Assembly: GCF_023147505.1 (NCBI RefSeq)
Contig: NZ_JAHXPB010000009.1
Coordinates: forward strand, 62,001-126,000
Length of the DNA: 64,000 nt
Direction: 5' to 3'
From: Brevundimonas sp. EYE_349
GTDB taxonomy: Bacteria; Pseudomonadota; Alphaproteobacteria; Caulobacterales; Caulobacteraceae
Shown: piece by piece, positions 36,869 through 46,869 of the stretch
Numbering within the stretch: the first letter of the stretch is position 1
How the letters are laid out: each line of letters begins with the position of its first letter
Notes under the pieces: generated by a model
Told to the model about the DNA's origin: nothing
Database searches by the model: none
What the model saw: only the letters and a program-made list of their open reading frames with translations
Translations under genes and position numbers: made by a program

Positions 36869-38176
36869 ATGACCGACACCATCTTCGCCCTCGCCACGCC
36901 TCCTGGTCGTGGAGCCATCGCCGTAGTTCGATTGTCGGGTCCCGGCGTCGAATCGACGTTGGCCTCACTGGGCGCGCATCGGCTCAAGCCGCGCATGGCC
37001 TCGGTCCGCAGCCTCACCCATAGAGGCGCTACCATTGACCAGGCGCTGGTGCTGCGCTTCGTGGCCCCCCATTCCTATACGGGCGAAGACGCGGCCGAGC
37101 TTCATCTTCACGGGGGACGAGCCGTGGTGGAGGCCGCCAGCCGCGCCCTGATCGCGCTGGGCGTCCGACCGGCTGAGCCCGGCGAATTCACCCGCCGCGC
37201 CTTCCAGAACGGCCTCATGGATCTGGCTCAGGCCGAGGCGGTCGCAGATCTGATCGACGCCGAGACGACTGCTCAGGCCAAACAGGCGCTGGGCCAGCTC
37301 GACGGGCGACTGAGCGAGTCCTACGCTGGTTTTCGTCGCGACCTGCTTCACGCCCTTGCGCTGGTGGAAGCCGAGATCGACTTCCCCGACGAAGAGGTTC
37401 CCGACAATCTGGCGCAGACCGCCGGCCCGGTGCTGGACCGGCTGATCGACGATCTGCGCCGGGCCATCGACACCGGCCGGAGAGGAGAGCGGGTGCGGGA
37501 TGGTTATCGCATCGTCCTGATCGGGGAGACGAACGCGGGTAAGTCCTCGCTGTTCAACGCCTTGATCGCGCGAGAAGCCGCCATCGTTACGCCGATTGCA
37601 GGAACGACGCGCGATGTGCTGGACGCGGAACTGGTGATCGGCGGCTATGCCGTCACCTTGTCCGATACGGCGGGGCTGCGCGATAGCGACGATCCCGTTG
37701 AGGCCGAAGGGGTTCGTCGGGCCCGTGCGCGGGCGGATCAGGCCGACCTCCGCCTTTGGGTGCGGGCGCCGGGCGACGCGACCGGGGCTGCCGCTGACTA
37801 CGCCCGTGCTGGCGATCTGATCGTTGCGACCAAGAGCGATCTATGCGGCCAGGACCTTGGCGATAGTCTGGAGGTACTGAGCATAAGCACGACAACCGGG
37901 CAGGGGCTTGCCGCATTGCATGACTGGATCGCCGCCAGGCTGTCGTTTGATCTGGCCGGTTCAGACTTCCCGGCCGTCACCCGTGAACGGCACCGCCTTC
38001 GTCTGATGGAAGCCCTCGTCGCCGTCGAGGCTGGCCGTATTGCATTAGATATCGCGCCCGAAATGGCGGGTGACGATTTGCGTCGCGCCGCGGAAGCCCT
38101 GGCGCGCGTGACCGGCGCCATCGGGGTGGAAGACATACTGGGTCAGGTCTTCTCTACCTTCTGCATCGGCAAATAG
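36869..38176 (+). CDS. mnmE: tRNA modification GTPase MnmE
   Basis: With MnmG it modifies uridine 34 of tRNAs to 5-carboxymethylaminomethyl uridine. The 435-residue protein has the N-terminal tetrahydrofolate domain (TIFALATPPGRGAIAVVRLSG), G1 GETNAGKS at 219-226, TPIAGTTRD (G2), DTAG (G3), TKSD (G4), and the C-terminal CIGK with Cys432. The ATG at 36869 has GGGAGGAG 5 bases upstream; another ATG 15 bases earlier is less likely. parS 2 and mnmG follow. Confidence 0.96.
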   Translation: MTDTIFALATPPGRGAIAVVRLSGPGVESTLASLGAHRLKPRMASVRSLTHRGATIDQALVLRFVAPHSYTGEDAAELHLHGGRAVVEAASRALIALGVRPAEPGEFTRRAFQNGLMDLAQAEAVADLIDAETTAQAKQALGQLDGRLSESYAGFRRDLLHALALVEAEIDFPDEEVPDNLAQTAGPVLDRLIDDLRRAIDTGRRGERVRDGYRIVLIGETNAGKSSLFNALIAREAAIVTPIAGTTRDVLDAELVIGGYAVTLSDTAGLRDSDDPVEAEGVRRARARADQADLRLWVRAPGDATGAAADYARAGDLIVATKSDLCGQDLGDSLEVLSISTTTGQGLAALHDWIAARLSFDLAGSDFPAVTRERHRLRLMEALVAVEAGRIALDIAPEMAGDDLRRAAEALARVTGAIGVEDILGQVFSTFCIGK

Positions 38177-38193
38177 CCCTTTAGCCATACCGC

Positions 38194-38209
38194 TGTTTCA
38201 CGTGAAACA
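38194..38209. other. parS: parS centromere site 2
   Basis: TGTTTCACGTGAAACA, identical to the consensus over all 16 bases. It lies in the short gap between mnmE and mnmG. Confidence 0.97.
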
Positions 38210-38269
38210 GCTTAGACGGTGGTGCGTCTGTGGCTGGCGAAAAGCGTCCACTTGGCCTATGTGGCGCGG

Positions 38270-40150
38270 ATGAACGATCCCATTGAAAGCGTGTGCGACG
38301 TCATCGTTATCGGTGGCGGGCACGCGGGCTGTGAAGCGGCCGCGGCCTCTGCGCGAGCGGGCGCTCGAACTCTCCTGCTGACGCAGAAGCTGGAGACGAT
38401 TGGCGAGATGTCCTGCAACCCGGCCATCGGCGGCCTGGGGAAGGGCCATCTGGTGAGAGAGATCGACGCCCTGGATGGGGTAATGGGGCGTCTCGCCGAT
38501 GTATCGGGGATTCAGTTTCGATTGCTGAATCGGTCTAAGGGTGCGGCCGTTCGCGGTCCGCGCAGCCAGATCGACCGTCGTCTTTACCGCGAGGCTATGC
38601 AGGCTGAGTTGGCCGCAACGCCTAATCTGACGCTGATGGCCGGAACGGCCGAACGCTTGCGTCTTGAGGGCGACCGGGTTGTTGGTGTGGTGACGGGGGC
38701 GGGCGAGACGATCCGCGCTGTCGCAGTCGTGCTGACCACGGGCACATTCCTGAATGGGGTCATCCACCGGGGGGACGAGCGTATCCCTGCCGGACGGCAT
38801 GGCGAAGATCCTTCGACCGGACTGGCGGCAGACCTCCATGCCGCCGATTTGTTGATGGGTCGATTAAAGACGGGCACCCCGGCGCGGCTGGATGGTCGCA
38901 CGATCGCTTGGGACCGGCTGGAAATGCAGCAGGCGGACGAGGAGCCATCCGCCTTTTCCTTCATGACCGACGCCATAACCGTGCCCCAGATCGCCTGCGG
39001 CGTGACCCACACAACCGAAGAGACACACCGCATCATCGCCGAGAACCTGGGCGAAAGCGCCGTCTATGGCGGTCGCCTGTCGGGGCGGGGGCCTCGCTAC
39101 TGCCCGTCCATCGAGGACAAGGTGGTTCGGTTCGAAGACAAGACCAGTCATCAGATCTTCCTGGAGCCGGAAGGTTTGGACGATCCAACGGTCTATCCGA
39201 ACGGCATCTCCACCTCCGTTTCGGAGGCTACTCAGCTCGCCTTCTTGCGGACCATTCCCGGTCTCGAGGCGGTCGAGGTGTTTCGCTACGGCTACGCCAT
39301 CGAGTATGATTATGTCGACCCGCGAGAACTGACCCCGGCGTTGGAAGTAAAGAAGCGGCCGGGCCTTTATCTTGCGGGGCAGATCAACGGCACGACCGGA
39401 TATGAGGAGGCGGCGGCCCAGGGCCTGATGGCTGGGCTGAACGCCGCGCGGGCTTCCGCCGGCCAACCGCCTGTAATCCTCGGGCGGGACCGGGCCTATA
39501 TCGGCGTGATGATCGACGACTTGGTGACGCGCGGGGTTACAGAGCCCTATCGGATGTTCACCAGCCGCGCAGAGTATCGTCTGACCCTGCGAGCGGACAA
39601 CGCCGATCAGCGGCTGACGCCATTAGGCATCGAGCTGGGTATTGTCGGAGAGGCGCGCCGCCAGCGGTTTGAAACCAAGGCGGTCGCGCTTGCGGAAGCG
39701 GGCGCTGTTTCACGTGAAACACTGTTCACGCCGAACGAGGCGGGCGGGCTGGGGATCACAGTGAATGCTGATGGCCGGCGCAGGTCAATGCGCGAACTGC
39801 TGGCCTTCCCCGGTGTGGCGTTGGACCAGTTCCTGCCGGCTGTGCCGCAGATTGCGCGATGGTCCGACGAGGTCCGCGAGCAGGTTGTGATCGACGCGGG
39901 CTACGCCAACTATCTGGACCGCCAGTCCCTCGACGCTGAAGCCTTGAGAACCGAGGAGGCGTTAGCCCTGCCGCTTGATCTGGACTATGCAGCGATCGGT
40001 GGACTGTCCAATGAGGTGCGGGAGAAACTGTTGCGGGTCCGGCCGATCACCCTGGGCCAGGCTGGCAGGATCGAGGGCATGACGCCTGGGGCCCTGACGG
40101 CCCTGCTCGCCTATGTAAAGCGCGGGCCTCGCGCGACGGTCGCCGCGTAA
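38270..40150 (+). CDS. mnmG: tRNA uridine-34 modification enzyme MnmG (GidA)
   Basis: FAD protein partner of MnmE. The 626 residues show the dinucleotide motif [56 protein letters not shown] with the conserved Cys, and [21 protein letters not shown]. The ATG at 38270 gives the family N-terminus; a GTG at 38219 would add 17 atypical residues. parS 3 lies in the coding sequence at 39706-39721, where it encodes VSRET. The stop overlaps rsmG by one base (TAATG). Confidence 0.97.
   Translation: MNDPIESVCDVIVIGGGHAGCEAAAASARAGARTLLLTQKLETIGEMSCNPAIGGLGKGHLVREIDALDGVMGRLADVSGIQFRLLNRSKGAAVRGPRSQIDRRLYREAMQAELAATPNLTLMAGTAERLRLEGDRVVGVVTGAGETIRAVAVVLTTGTFLNGVIHRGDERIPAGRHGEDPSTGLAADLHAADLLMGRLKTGTPARLDGRTIAWDRLEMQQADEEPSAFSFMTDAITVPQIACGVTHTTEETHRIIAENLGESAVYGGRLSGRGPRYCPSIEDKVVRFEDKTSHQIFLEPEGLDDPTVYPNGISTSVSEATQLAFLRTIPGLEAVEVFRYGYAIEYDYVDPRELTPALEVKKRPGLYLAGQINGTTGYEEAAAQGLMAGLNAARASAGQPPVILGRDRAYIGVMIDDLVTRGVTEPYRMFTSRAEYRLTLRADNADQRLTPLGIELGIVGEARRQRFETKAVALAEAGAVSRETLFTPNEAGGLGITVNADGRRRSMRELLAFPGVALDQFLPAVPQIARWSDEVREQVVIDAGYANYLDRQSLDAEALRTEEALALPLDLDYAAIGGLSNEVREKLLRVRPITLGQAGRIEGMTPGALTALLAYVKRGPRATVAA
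39706..39721. other. parS: parS centromere site 3, inside mnmG
   Basis: TGTTTCACGTGAAACA, a full 16/16 match, in frame within mnmG and encoding the residues VSRET. The codons TCA and ACA are AT-richer than the gene average, suggesting selection on the DNA site. Confidence 0.96.
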
Positions 40151-40782
40151 TGCTGGAACCGGAAAAGACCGCCTTTGGGGCGCGCGCCCGAGCCACCGAA
40201 ACGCAGCTTTCGGATATGGAGGCGTTTCGTATCCGGCTCGCAGACGCCAATGCCGTGATGAACCTGGTCGGGCCGGACAGCCTGCCGGACTTCTGGAACC
40301 GTCATGCCTGGGACAGCGCCCAGTTGCTGCAAGAGGCGCCTCAGGCCTTGACGTGGGCGGACCTTGGGGCCGGGGCGGGCTTCCCGGGGGTGGTGTTGGC
40401 GGTCCTGGCCAAGGGCCGCCCTGGCGCGCACGTCTGGCTGATCGATTCGTTGGGCAAGCGCTGTCGCTTCCTGCAAGAGGTGGTCGATGCGCTGGAGCTT
40501 CCCGCCACGGTCATCAACGGCAGAGCGGAGGAACAGCGGATCAGGTGCGACATCGTGACGGCTCGGGCCGTTGCGCCGATGGATCGGCTGCTAGGTTATG
40601 CACAGCCGTACTTTGAAAGAGGTGCACAAGGTCTGTTCCTGAAGGGGGAGAAGGCCGAATCCGAGTTGATCGAAGCGCGGAAATCCTGGCATTTCGATGC
40701 GGAACTGGCCCCGTCGCAGAGCGACCCGCGCGGCCGTATCGTGAAAATTCGGAGTGTTCGACGTGCCCGCAGCCGGTCGTAA
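40150..40782 (+). CDS. rsmG: 16S rRNA (guanine527-N7)-methyltransferase RsmG (GidB)
   Basis: Methylates G527 in the 530 loop of 16S rRNA with SAM. The 210-residue protein has the start region RIRLADANAVMNLVGPDSLPDFWNRHAWDS, the SAM loop WADLGAGAGFPGVVLAV, and the RAVAPMDRLLGYA motif with FLKGEK. Loss causes streptomycin resistance in other species. The ATG overlaps the mnmG stop by one base, and parA begins inside its 3' end. Confidence 0.95.
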   Translation: MLEPEKTAFGARARATETQLSDMEAFRIRLADANAVMNLVGPDSLPDFWNRHAWDSAQLLQEAPQALTWADLGAGAGFPGVVLAVLAKGRPGAHVWLIDSLGKRCRFLQEVVDALELPATVINGRAEEQRIRCDIVTARAVAPMDRLLGYAQPYFERGAQGLFLKGEKAESELIEARKSWHFDAELAPSQSDPRGRIVKIRSVRRARSRS

Positions 40783-41584
40783 GAAGCAGCCCGCACGGGT
40801 TCTCGCAGTATCCAATCAAAAGGGCGGCGTGGGCAAAACCACGACTGCAATCAATCTGGGCACCGCGTTAGCGGCGATCGGCGAGCGCGTGCTGATCGTC
40901 GACATGGACCCGCAGGGCAATGCCTCCACAGGCTTGGGTGTTCCACGTGAAACACGGCGGGTCACAATCTATGACGTGGTTGTGGACCAGCGGTCCATCG
41001 ACGATGCGGCTGTGCAGACCACGGTTCCTGGGCTGTGGATCGTGCCAGCGGACGCCGATATGTCGGGTGTAGAAATCGAGCTGAGCCAGGCGGATCGTCG
41101 CTCTTACCGCCTGCGCGACGCGCTAAGGGCGCACGATGACGGCCCTACCGCGTATGACTATGTGCTGATCGACTGCCCGCCGTCTCTGAACCTGCTGACC
41201 TTGAACGCCATGGCGGCGGCTGATGCCGTTCTGGTCCCGTTGCAGTGCGAGTTCTTCGCGCTGGAGGGTTTGAGCCAGCTGATGCGGACCATCGACATGG
41301 TCAAGCACAGCCTCAATCCGTCATTGGAAATCCAGGGCCTTGTCCTGACCATGTTCGACCGCAGAAGCGCCTTGTCGGGCCAGGTGGCGAACGATGTCCG
41401 CGCCCATTTCGGCGACAAGGTCTATGAGAGCGTCATTCCGCGCAACGTTCGCGTGGCCGAGGCGCCGTCTTTCGGCAAGCCGGCTTTGATCTATGATCTG
41501 AAATGCGCCGGCAGCCAGGCCTATCTCCGCCTGGCCCGAGAGGTCGTGAAGCGCGAGCGGCAGCGGCTGAAGCTGGCCGCCTGA
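40763..41584 (+). CDS. parA: Chromosome partitioning ATPase ParA
   Basis: ParA forms a DNA-bound ATPase gradient that pulls the ParB-parS complex across the cell. The 273-residue protein has the deviant Walker A KGGVGKTTT, switch I DMDPQGNASTGLG, and Walker B YVLIDCPPSLNLLT. I start it at the GTG at 40763, 8 bases after GGAG; another GTG (40754) is in frame. It overlaps rsmG by 20 bases. A variant parS (40939-40954) in its 5' part encodes VPRET. Confidence 0.95.
   Translation: MPAAGRKKQPARVLAVSNQKGGVGKTTTAINLGTALAAIGERVLIVDMDPQGNASTGLGVPRETRRVTIYDVVVDQRSIDDAAVQTTVPGLWIVPADADMSGVEIELSQADRRSYRLRDALRAHDDGPTAYDYVLIDCPPSLNLLTLNAMAAADAVLVPLQCEFFALEGLSQLMRTIDMVKHSLNPSLEIQGLVLTMFDRRSALSGQVANDVRAHFGDKVYESVIPRNVRVAEAPSFGKPALIYDLKCAGSQAYLRLAREVVKRERQRLKLAA
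40939..40954. other. parS: parS-like site 4, inside parA
   Basis: TGTTCCACGTGAAACA: one change from the consensus (T to C at position 5), which breaks one base pair of the palindrome. It encodes VPRET in ParA. Affinity for ParB is probably reduced but it may still bind. Confidence 0.75.
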
Positions 41585-41610
41585 ACTCTAGAAGAAACGG
41601 AAGCAGTATC

Positions 41611-42504
41611 TTGGCTGAACGACAAAGAGGTCTGGGCCGCGGCCTGTCCGCGTTGATGGGCGAGAACGCGGAGGCGCCGGTGGCCGCCGATGCCCCGACG
41701 CCCGCCGGTGTGCGGCGCGCGCCCATCGAGAGCCTGAAACCCAACCCGGACCAGCCGCGCAAGGTCTTCCGCCAGGAGGACTTGGAGGAGCTGACGGCCT
41801 CGATCCGCGACAAGGGCGTGCTTCAGCCGATCCTGGTGCGCACACAGCCGGGCGAGGCGGGCGTGTGGCAGATCATCGCCGGCGAGCGTCGCTGGCGCGC
41901 TTCACAGGCCGCGCGTCTGACCGAGGTGCCGATCGTGGTCCACGAGATGGACGACGTGGAGGTGTTCGAGGTCGCCATCGTCGAGAACGTTCAGCGCGCC
42001 GACCTTAACCCATTGGAGGAGGCCGAAGCTTACCGGGTGCTGATGGAGCGGTTCGGTCGCACCCAGGACGCGGTGGCGGGCGTGGTCGGCAAGAGCCGTA
42101 GCCATGTGGCCAATACCATGCGCCTGCTCCAGCTGCCGGAGCGGGTGTTGTTCTATGTGCGTGAGGGCAAGCTGTCGGCGGGCCATGCGCGGGCGCTGAT
42201 CAACACGCCCGATCCCGGCCAACTGGCCGACATCGCCTTTGTCGATGGCCTGAGCGTGCGCGAGACCGAGGCCTTGGCAAGGCGCGCGGTCGAGGGGCCG
42301 AAAGCGCCCAAGGCGCGGTCAGGCGGCGGCAAGGCGAGCGGCGGCGGCGGATCGGCGGATGTGGTCGCCCTGCAGCAGGATCTGGCGGACGCCTTGGGGC
42401 TGAATGTCCAGCTGACCGACCGCGACGGCAGGGGCGAGCTGACCATCCGCTATGGCACGCTGGAACAGCTGGATGATCTGTGCCGGCGCCTGATGCGGGG
42501 TTGA
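41611..42504 (+). CDS. parB: Chromosome partitioning CTPase ParB
   Basis: ParB binds parS, loads CTP and slides outward to build the partition complex. The 297-residue protein has an N-terminal ParA-activating LGRGLSALMG at 8-17, the CTP-binding box GERRWRA at 91-97, ENVQRADLNPLEEA, a helix-turn-helix (GRTQDAVAGVVGKSRSHVANTMRLLQLP), a Gly/Ser/Lys-rich linker, and a C-terminal dimer domain. The start is TTG, 26 bases after parA, giving the family N-terminus; no ATG fits. Confidence 0.96.
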   Translation: MAERQRGLGRGLSALMGENAEAPVAADAPTPAGVRRAPIESLKPNPDQPRKVFRQEDLEELTASIRDKGVLQPILVRTQPGEAGVWQIIAGERRWRASQAARLTEVPIVVHEMDDVEVFEVAIVENVQRADLNPLEEAEAYRVLMERFGRTQDAVAGVVGKSRSHVANTMRLLQLPERVLFYVREGKLSAGHARALINTPDPGQLADIAFVDGLSVRETEALARRAVEGPKAPKARSGGGKASGGGGSADVVALQQDLADALGLNVQLTDRDGRGELTIRYGTLEQLDDLCRRLMRG

Positions 42505-42529
42505 GGCGCGGATGTGATAGGGTGGGCGG

Positions 42530-42712
42530 ATGACCGATCAGAATATGCCCACGGCCGCCGAGAAGCTGAAACAGGCGCTCGCCGCCAAGAAATCCAAGAC
42601 GAGGCATGGCTTCAACGCCCAGATCGGCGCCAAGGCCGAGGAAAAGTCCGTCGCCGCGCGCAATGTCGCTATGGCCAAGCCCGCCTTCCGTCGCGCGTCG
42701 AAGCGCGGTTAA
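42530..42712 (+). CDS. Small basic protein of unknown function
   Basis: A 60-residue, Lys/Ala-rich protein (MTDQNMPTAAEKLKQALAAK, then KSKTRHGFNAQIGAK and a tail ending KPAFRRASKRG). It is mainly helical in appearance, strongly basic, with no membrane segment or cysteine, so nucleic-acid or ribosome binding is possible. A GGTGGGCGG stretch precedes the ATG and it follows parB by 25 bases, so it may be the last gene of that operon. Its stop overlaps the convergent holA stop. I do not recognise a named family. Confidence 0.6.
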   Translation: MTDQNMPTAAEKLKQALAAKKSKTRHGFNAQIGAKAEEKSVAARNVAMAKPAFRRASKRG

Positions 42713-43761
42713 AGCCCCAGTCGCCGAGCGCGGCTGGCGATTTCGAGCAGTAGGCGTTCGGCGATCAGCTGATCCGGCATCCCGGTCGTCTTGGTGGCGA
42801 CGTCGGCGCTGTTGATGCTGTCCATCACCTCGTCCAGCGCCTCAAGACGCCAGGAGCGGGCCTGACGCAGCATTTCCGCCTCCTGTTTCCAGAAGACGCC
42901 GGCGGCCTTGGCTGCTTCCTTGGCGTTCGCGCCGTTGGCCTGCAAGATGTTGATTCGACGTAGCTTTCCTAGATGGATGGCTGCGAACCGCACGGCCATG
43001 ACCGAGGATTCCCCCTCGGCGAAGGCGCGTCTCAGGCCCGACTGGGCCGGGGCGGGGCGGGCGCCGAAGGCCTGAAGGGCGGCGTCGGACAGCGAGGCGT
43101 CGGGTTCAACGCCCAGGTGCTGTTCCAAGGCGTCCATGTCCAAGGTGCGGCCCGATCCGGGTCCGATGAACAAGGCCAGACGCTCGATCTCCTGACGCAT
43201 CAGGCCGCGCTCGCGGGGCAGGCGGGCGACAAACCGATCCAGGGCGTCGGAGGTCAGACCGACCTTGTCACCGGCCAGGGCCTCGCGCACCATTCGGGCC
43301 ACGTCGCCGGTCTCGTCCTCGTAACAGACGATGCCGACCGCGCCGTCTTCCTTTTCCGCCGCTTTCCGCAGCGCCGATTCGCGGCCTAGCTGGTCGGCCT
43401 CGACCACCAGCATGGCGTCGGGATTGTAGCCGCCCTGGGCATGGATCTTCAGCGCGGCGGCGACCGCCTTGTCCACGCCGGGCTTCAGCGCCGACAGCCG
43501 GATGCGAACCAGCCGGCGCCCGCCCATCAGCGACATGGCCGTCAGGGCCTCTTCCAGCCGGGTCTCGTCGCTGTCGATGTCGCTGTCGGTCAGGACAGTG
43601 ACATTGAAGGGGTCGTTCAGGTCGGTCGTGACCGTTCGACACAGCGTCTCCGCTCGCTCCGCGACGCCCGACCGGTCCTTGCCGTGGATGACCGCCGCGC
43701 GGATCGCCGGATCGGGCGCCTTCAGGAAGCGTTCGATCTCAGGGCGTTTGGCCAGGATCAC
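42709..43761 (-). CDS. holA: DNA polymerase III delta subunit
   Basis: The clamp-loader subunit that opens the beta clamp. The 350-residue protein has the HolA start region (IERFLKAPDPAIRAAVIHGKDRSGVAERAETL), LTDSDIDSDETRLEEAL, the MGGRRLVRIRLS strand and the RLPRERGLMRQEIERLALF block. The C-terminal helical collar ends RLLLEIASRARRLGL. The start is GTG within the lptE stop (GTGA). The leuS-lptE-holA order is standard in alphaproteobacteria. Confidence 0.92.
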   Translation of the reverse strand: MILAKRPEIERFLKAPDPAIRAAVIHGKDRSGVAERAETLCRTVTTDLNDPFNVTVLTDSDIDSDETRLEEALTAMSLMGGRRLVRIRLSALKPGVDKAVAAALKIHAQGGYNPDAMLVVEADQLGRESALRKAAEKEDGAVGIVCYEDETGDVARMVREALAGDKVGLTSDALDRFVARLPRERGLMRQEIERLALFIGPGSGRTLDMDALEQHLGVEPDASLSDAALQAFGARPAPAQSGLRRAFAEGESSVMAVRFAAIHLGKLRRINILQANGANAKEAAKAAGVFWKQEAEMLRQARSWRLEALDEVMDSINSADVATKTTGMPDQLIAERLLLEIASRARRLGL

Positions 43762-44249
43762 GGGTTGGACAGGGCCTGCATGAGGTCCAGCCGGATCAGG
43801 CGAGCCAGTTCCGACGCCGCGCGCTCCTCGCCGTCCTGCTGGGCGGCGATGGCGGCATAGGGCTGGTCGGCGGCGGCGTAGGTCGTGGTGACCGTCTCCG
43901 TTCCGGTGACCGGCGCGCCGCCGGAGGCGGGCGTCAGGGTCCAGGTCGCCTTGACCGTCAGTTCGTAGCGGGTCGCGGTGTCGTCGATGCGTCGGCCCAG
44001 CGAGCGGCGGTTCTGTTCGACCTGGGTGGTCAGGCGATAAAGCGGCGTCGCCGCCCGATCCCACGCCAAGGCGTCCTCCAGCTGCTCGCGCAGCCGATAG
44101 CCCAGGCGGTCGTCCTGGGTGGTCACCACGATGCGGCGCAGCGACGACCCCACGGCCGCCTCGCCGTACAGGGGCGTGAAGCCGCAGGCCGAGAGGGTCA
44201 GCGACCCCGCGACCGAAGCCAGAACGGCTAGCCCCGCCGTGCCGCGCAT
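43758..44249 (-). CDS. lptE: LPS assembly lipoprotein LptE
   Basis: LptE plugs the LptD barrel that places LPS in the outer membrane. The 163-residue protein has a signal with lipobox LTLSACG (Cys22), then GFTPLYGEAAVGSSLRRIVV, the typical alphaproteobacterial LptE opening, followed by strands and helices ending with AASELARLIRLDLMQAL. The sequence is divergent, as is normal for LptE, and synteny between leuS and holA is the strongest support. Start and stop each overlap a neighbour by a few bases. Confidence 0.9.
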   Translation of the reverse strand: MRGTAGLAVLASVAGSLTLSACGFTPLYGEAAVGSSLRRIVVTTQDDRLGYRLREQLEDALAWDRAATPLYRLTTQVEQNRRSLGRRIDDTATRYELTVKATWTLTPASGGAPVTGTETVTTTYAAADQPYAAIAAQQDGEERAASELARLIRLDLMQALSNP

Positions 44250-46828
44250 CAGCCGGCCACCAGATTGACGATGCGGTCCTTGACCACCACGATCTTCTTC
44301 ACGCTCAAACCCTCCAGCCGCGCCTGCACCGTCTCGTCGGCCAAGACCAGCGGCTCGACCTCGGCGGGCTCCATGCCGCGCGGCACGCGGATTTCCGCGC
44401 GACGCTTGCCGTTGATCTGGATGGGCAGGACCACCTCGTCGTCGGCCGCGAGCGCAGCGTCCCACACGGGCCACGGCGCGTCCAGAACCATCCCGTCCTC
44501 GCCCAAACGGGTCCAGCATTCCTCGGCCAGGTGTGGGGTGAAGGGCGCGATCAGACGGGCCAGCGCCGACAGAGCCTGGCGCCGAGCGTCGCCACCGGCC
44601 TGGGCGCTGTCGCGGATGGTGGCGACGAAGGCGTAGAGCTTGGCGATGGCCGAGTTGAAGCGGAAGCCCTCGACCCCTTCGGACACGGCCTTGATGGCCT
44701 TGTGCGTCTCGCGCAGCAGGTCGGCGTTGGCCTTGTCCTCGCCGGCGAAGGCGGGATCATAGGCGTCGAACAGCGACCAGGCGCGCTGGACGAAGCGGCT
44801 GGCGCCCTCCACCCCGCCGGGGGTCCATTGCACGTCGCGCTCGGGCGGGCTGTCGGACAGGACGAACAGGCGGCCGGCGTCCACGCCGTGGCTTTCCAGG
44901 ATTTCGGCCGGGGCGACGACGTTCTTCTTGGACTTGGACATCTTTTCGATGTCGCCGATGACCAGGGTCTCGCCGGTCGACAGCTGGCGCGCGGCGCGCA
45001 CGCCATTGTCGTTGGTCAGTTCGACGTCGGTCGGCTCGACCCAGGCGCCGTCGGGCCGGCGATAGGTCTCATGGACCACCATCCCTTGCGTGAACAGGCC
45101 GGCGAAGGGCTCCTTGACCGACAACATGCCGGCGTCCGACAGGGCGCGGGTCACGAAGCGGGCATAGAGCAGGTGCAGAACCGCGTGTTCGACCCCGCCG
45201 ATATACTGATCCACCGCCAGCCAGCGGTCGGCGGCGGCCTTATCGATCGGCGCCGCGGCGGTCGGGTCGGTGAAACGGGCGAAATACCAGCTGGAATCGA
45301 CGAAGGTGTCGAGCGTGTCGGTCTCGCGCGTCGCGTCCGAGCCGCATGACGGGCATTTGACGTGTTTCCACTCGGGGTGGCGATCCAGCGGATTGCCCGG
45401 CACGTCGAACGTCACGTCGTCGGGCAGTTCGACCGGCAGCTGGTCGGCCGGAACCTCCACCGGGCCGCAGGACGGGCAGTGGATGATCGGGATCGGACAA
45501 CCCCAGTAGCGCTGGCGCGAGACGCCCCAGTCGCGCAGGCGATAGATGGTCTCGGCGCGGCCCTGGCCGGCAGCCTCCATCTTGGCGATGGCGGCGGCCT
45601 TGGCGGCCTCCACATCCATCCCGTCCAGGAAGCCGGAGTTGAAGATCCGGCCCGGTCCGACATAGGCCTCGGTTCCGATCTCGATGGCGTCCACATCGTC
45701 AGGCTTGACCACCGGCGTCACCGGCAGATCGTATTTGCGGGCGAAGTCCAGGTCACGCTGGTCATGGGCGGGGCAGCCGAAGATGGCGCCCGAGCCATAG
45801 GTGGACAGGACGAAGTTGGCCGACCAGACGGGCAGGGTCTTGTCCGGGGCGAACGGGTGGCGGACGCGGACGCCCAGATCGACGCCGAGCTTTTCGGCCT
45901 TTTCGATCTCGGCCTCGCTGGTCCCGGTCTGGGCGCAGGCCTTGATGAAGTCCGCCACATCCGGCCGATGCTCGGCGATGGCCTTGGTCAGCGGGTGGTC
46001 GGGCGCCAGGGCCAGGAAGCTGGCGCCGAACAGGGTGTCGGGGCGGGTGGTGTAGACCTCGATCGGATCGCGGGCGTGGTTCGGTTCACCCTCGGGCGAG
46101 GCGGGCAGGAAGTCCGGCGCCTCGGCGATGGTCCACCACAGGGTCGCGCCCCTTGACTTTCCGATCCAGTTTTCCTGCATCAACCGGACCTTCTCGGGCC
46201 AGCGGTCCAGGGTCTTCAAGCCCTCGATCAGGTCGTCGGCATAGTCGGTGATGCGCAGGAACCACTGGTTCAGCTTGCGTTTCTCGACCAAGGCGCCCGA
46301 GCGCCAGCCGCGGCCGTCGATGACCTGTTCATTGGCCAGGACGGTGTTGTCGACCGGGTCCCAGTTGACGACACCGTCCTTGCGATAGACCAGGCCGCGC
46401 CGATACAGCTCCAGGAACCAGGCCTGTTGCTTGCCATAGTATTCCGGGTCGCAGGTCGCGAACTCGCGCGACCAGTCCAGCGACAGGCCCAGCAGCTTCA
46501 GCTGCTCGCGCATGTTGGCGATATTGGAATAGGTCCAGCCCTTGGGATGGATGCCGCGCTCCATCGCCGCGTTCTCGGCCGGCATGCCGAAGGCGTCCCA
46601 GCCCATGGGGTGCAGGACATCGAAGCCCTGGGCCCGCTTGGACCGCGCCACCACGTCGCCCATCACATAGTTGCGGGCGTGGCCCATGTGGATATTCCCC
46701 GACGGATAGGGGAACATCTCCAGCACATAGTATTTCGGACGGCCGGTGTCCTTCGTGACGAAGGCGGACGCTTCGGCCCAGCGGGCCTGCTGGCGGGGTT
46801 CGGCGGTCTTGGGTTCGTAACGGGCCAC
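44249..46828 (-). CDS. leuS: Leucyl-tRNA synthetase
   Basis: A class Ia synthetase of 859 residues. The HIGH motif is HMGH at 47-50 ([16 protein letters not shown]), the editing domain ([21 protein letters not shown]) is present, KMSKS occurs in [12 protein letters not shown], and the C-terminal anticodon and appended domains are complete. The start is GTG ([13 protein letters not shown] next), the length expected for alphaproteobacteria. Upstream lie a hairpin with a T-run and a duplicated leader segment. It is translationally coupled to lptE. Confidence 0.97.
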   Translation of the reverse strand: MARYEPKTAEPRQQARWAEASAFVTKDTGRPKYYVLEMFPYPSGNIHMGHARNYVMGDVVARSKRAQGFDVLHPMGWDAFGMPAENAAMERGIHPKGWTYSNIANMREQLKLLGLSLDWSREFATCDPEYYGKQQAWFLELYRRGLVYRKDGVVNWDPVDNTVLANEQVIDGRGWRSGALVEKRKLNQWFLRITDYADDLIEGLKTLDRWPEKVRLMQENWIGKSRGATLWWTIAEAPDFLPASPEGEPNHARDPIEVYTTRPDTLFGASFLALAPDHPLTKAIAEHRPDVADFIKACAQTGTSEAEIEKAEKLGVDLGVRVRHPFAPDKTLPVWSANFVLSTYGSGAIFGCPAHDQRDLDFARKYDLPVTPVVKPDDVDAIEIGTEAYVGPGRIFNSGFLDGMDVEAAKAAAIAKMEAAGQGRAETIYRLRDWGVSRQRYWGCPIPIIHCPSCGPVEVPADQLPVELPDDVTFDVPGNPLDRHPEWKHVKCPSCGSDATRETDTLDTFVDSSWYFARFTDPTAAAPIDKAAADRWLAVDQYIGGVEHAVLHLLYARFVTRALSDAGMLSVKEPFAGLFTQGMVVHETYRRPDGAWVEPTDVELTNDNGVRAARQLSTGETLVIGDIEKMSKSKKNVVAPAEILESHGVDAGRLFVLSDSPPERDVQWTPGGVEGASRFVQRAWSLFDAYDPAFAGEDKANADLLRETHKAIKAVSEGVEGFRFNSAIAKLYAFVATIRDSAQAGGDARRQALSALARLIAPFTPHLAEECWTRLGEDGMVLDAPWPVWDAALAADDEVVLPIQINGKRRAEIRVPRGMEPAEVEPLVLADETVQARLEGLSVKKIVVVKDRIVNLVAG

Positions 46829-46846
46829 GGTCGTCCTGAAAGTCGA

Positions 46847-46864
46847 AAAGGGCGCTGACGCCCT
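46847..46864 (-). terminator. Attenuator-like hairpin just upstream of leuS
   Basis: On the minus strand GGGCG-TCAG-CGCCC is followed by TTTT (46850-46847). It ends 18 bases before the leuS GTG, after the DUF3576 gene. A hairpin with a T-run here could reduce read-through into leuS. The stem is only 5 bp. Confidence 0.4.
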
Positions 46865-46869
46865 CCCGA

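Noticed and set aside
45262..45280. GGTGAAACGGG as a fifth parS
   Set aside because: Only one half-site is present and the CACGTG centre is missing.
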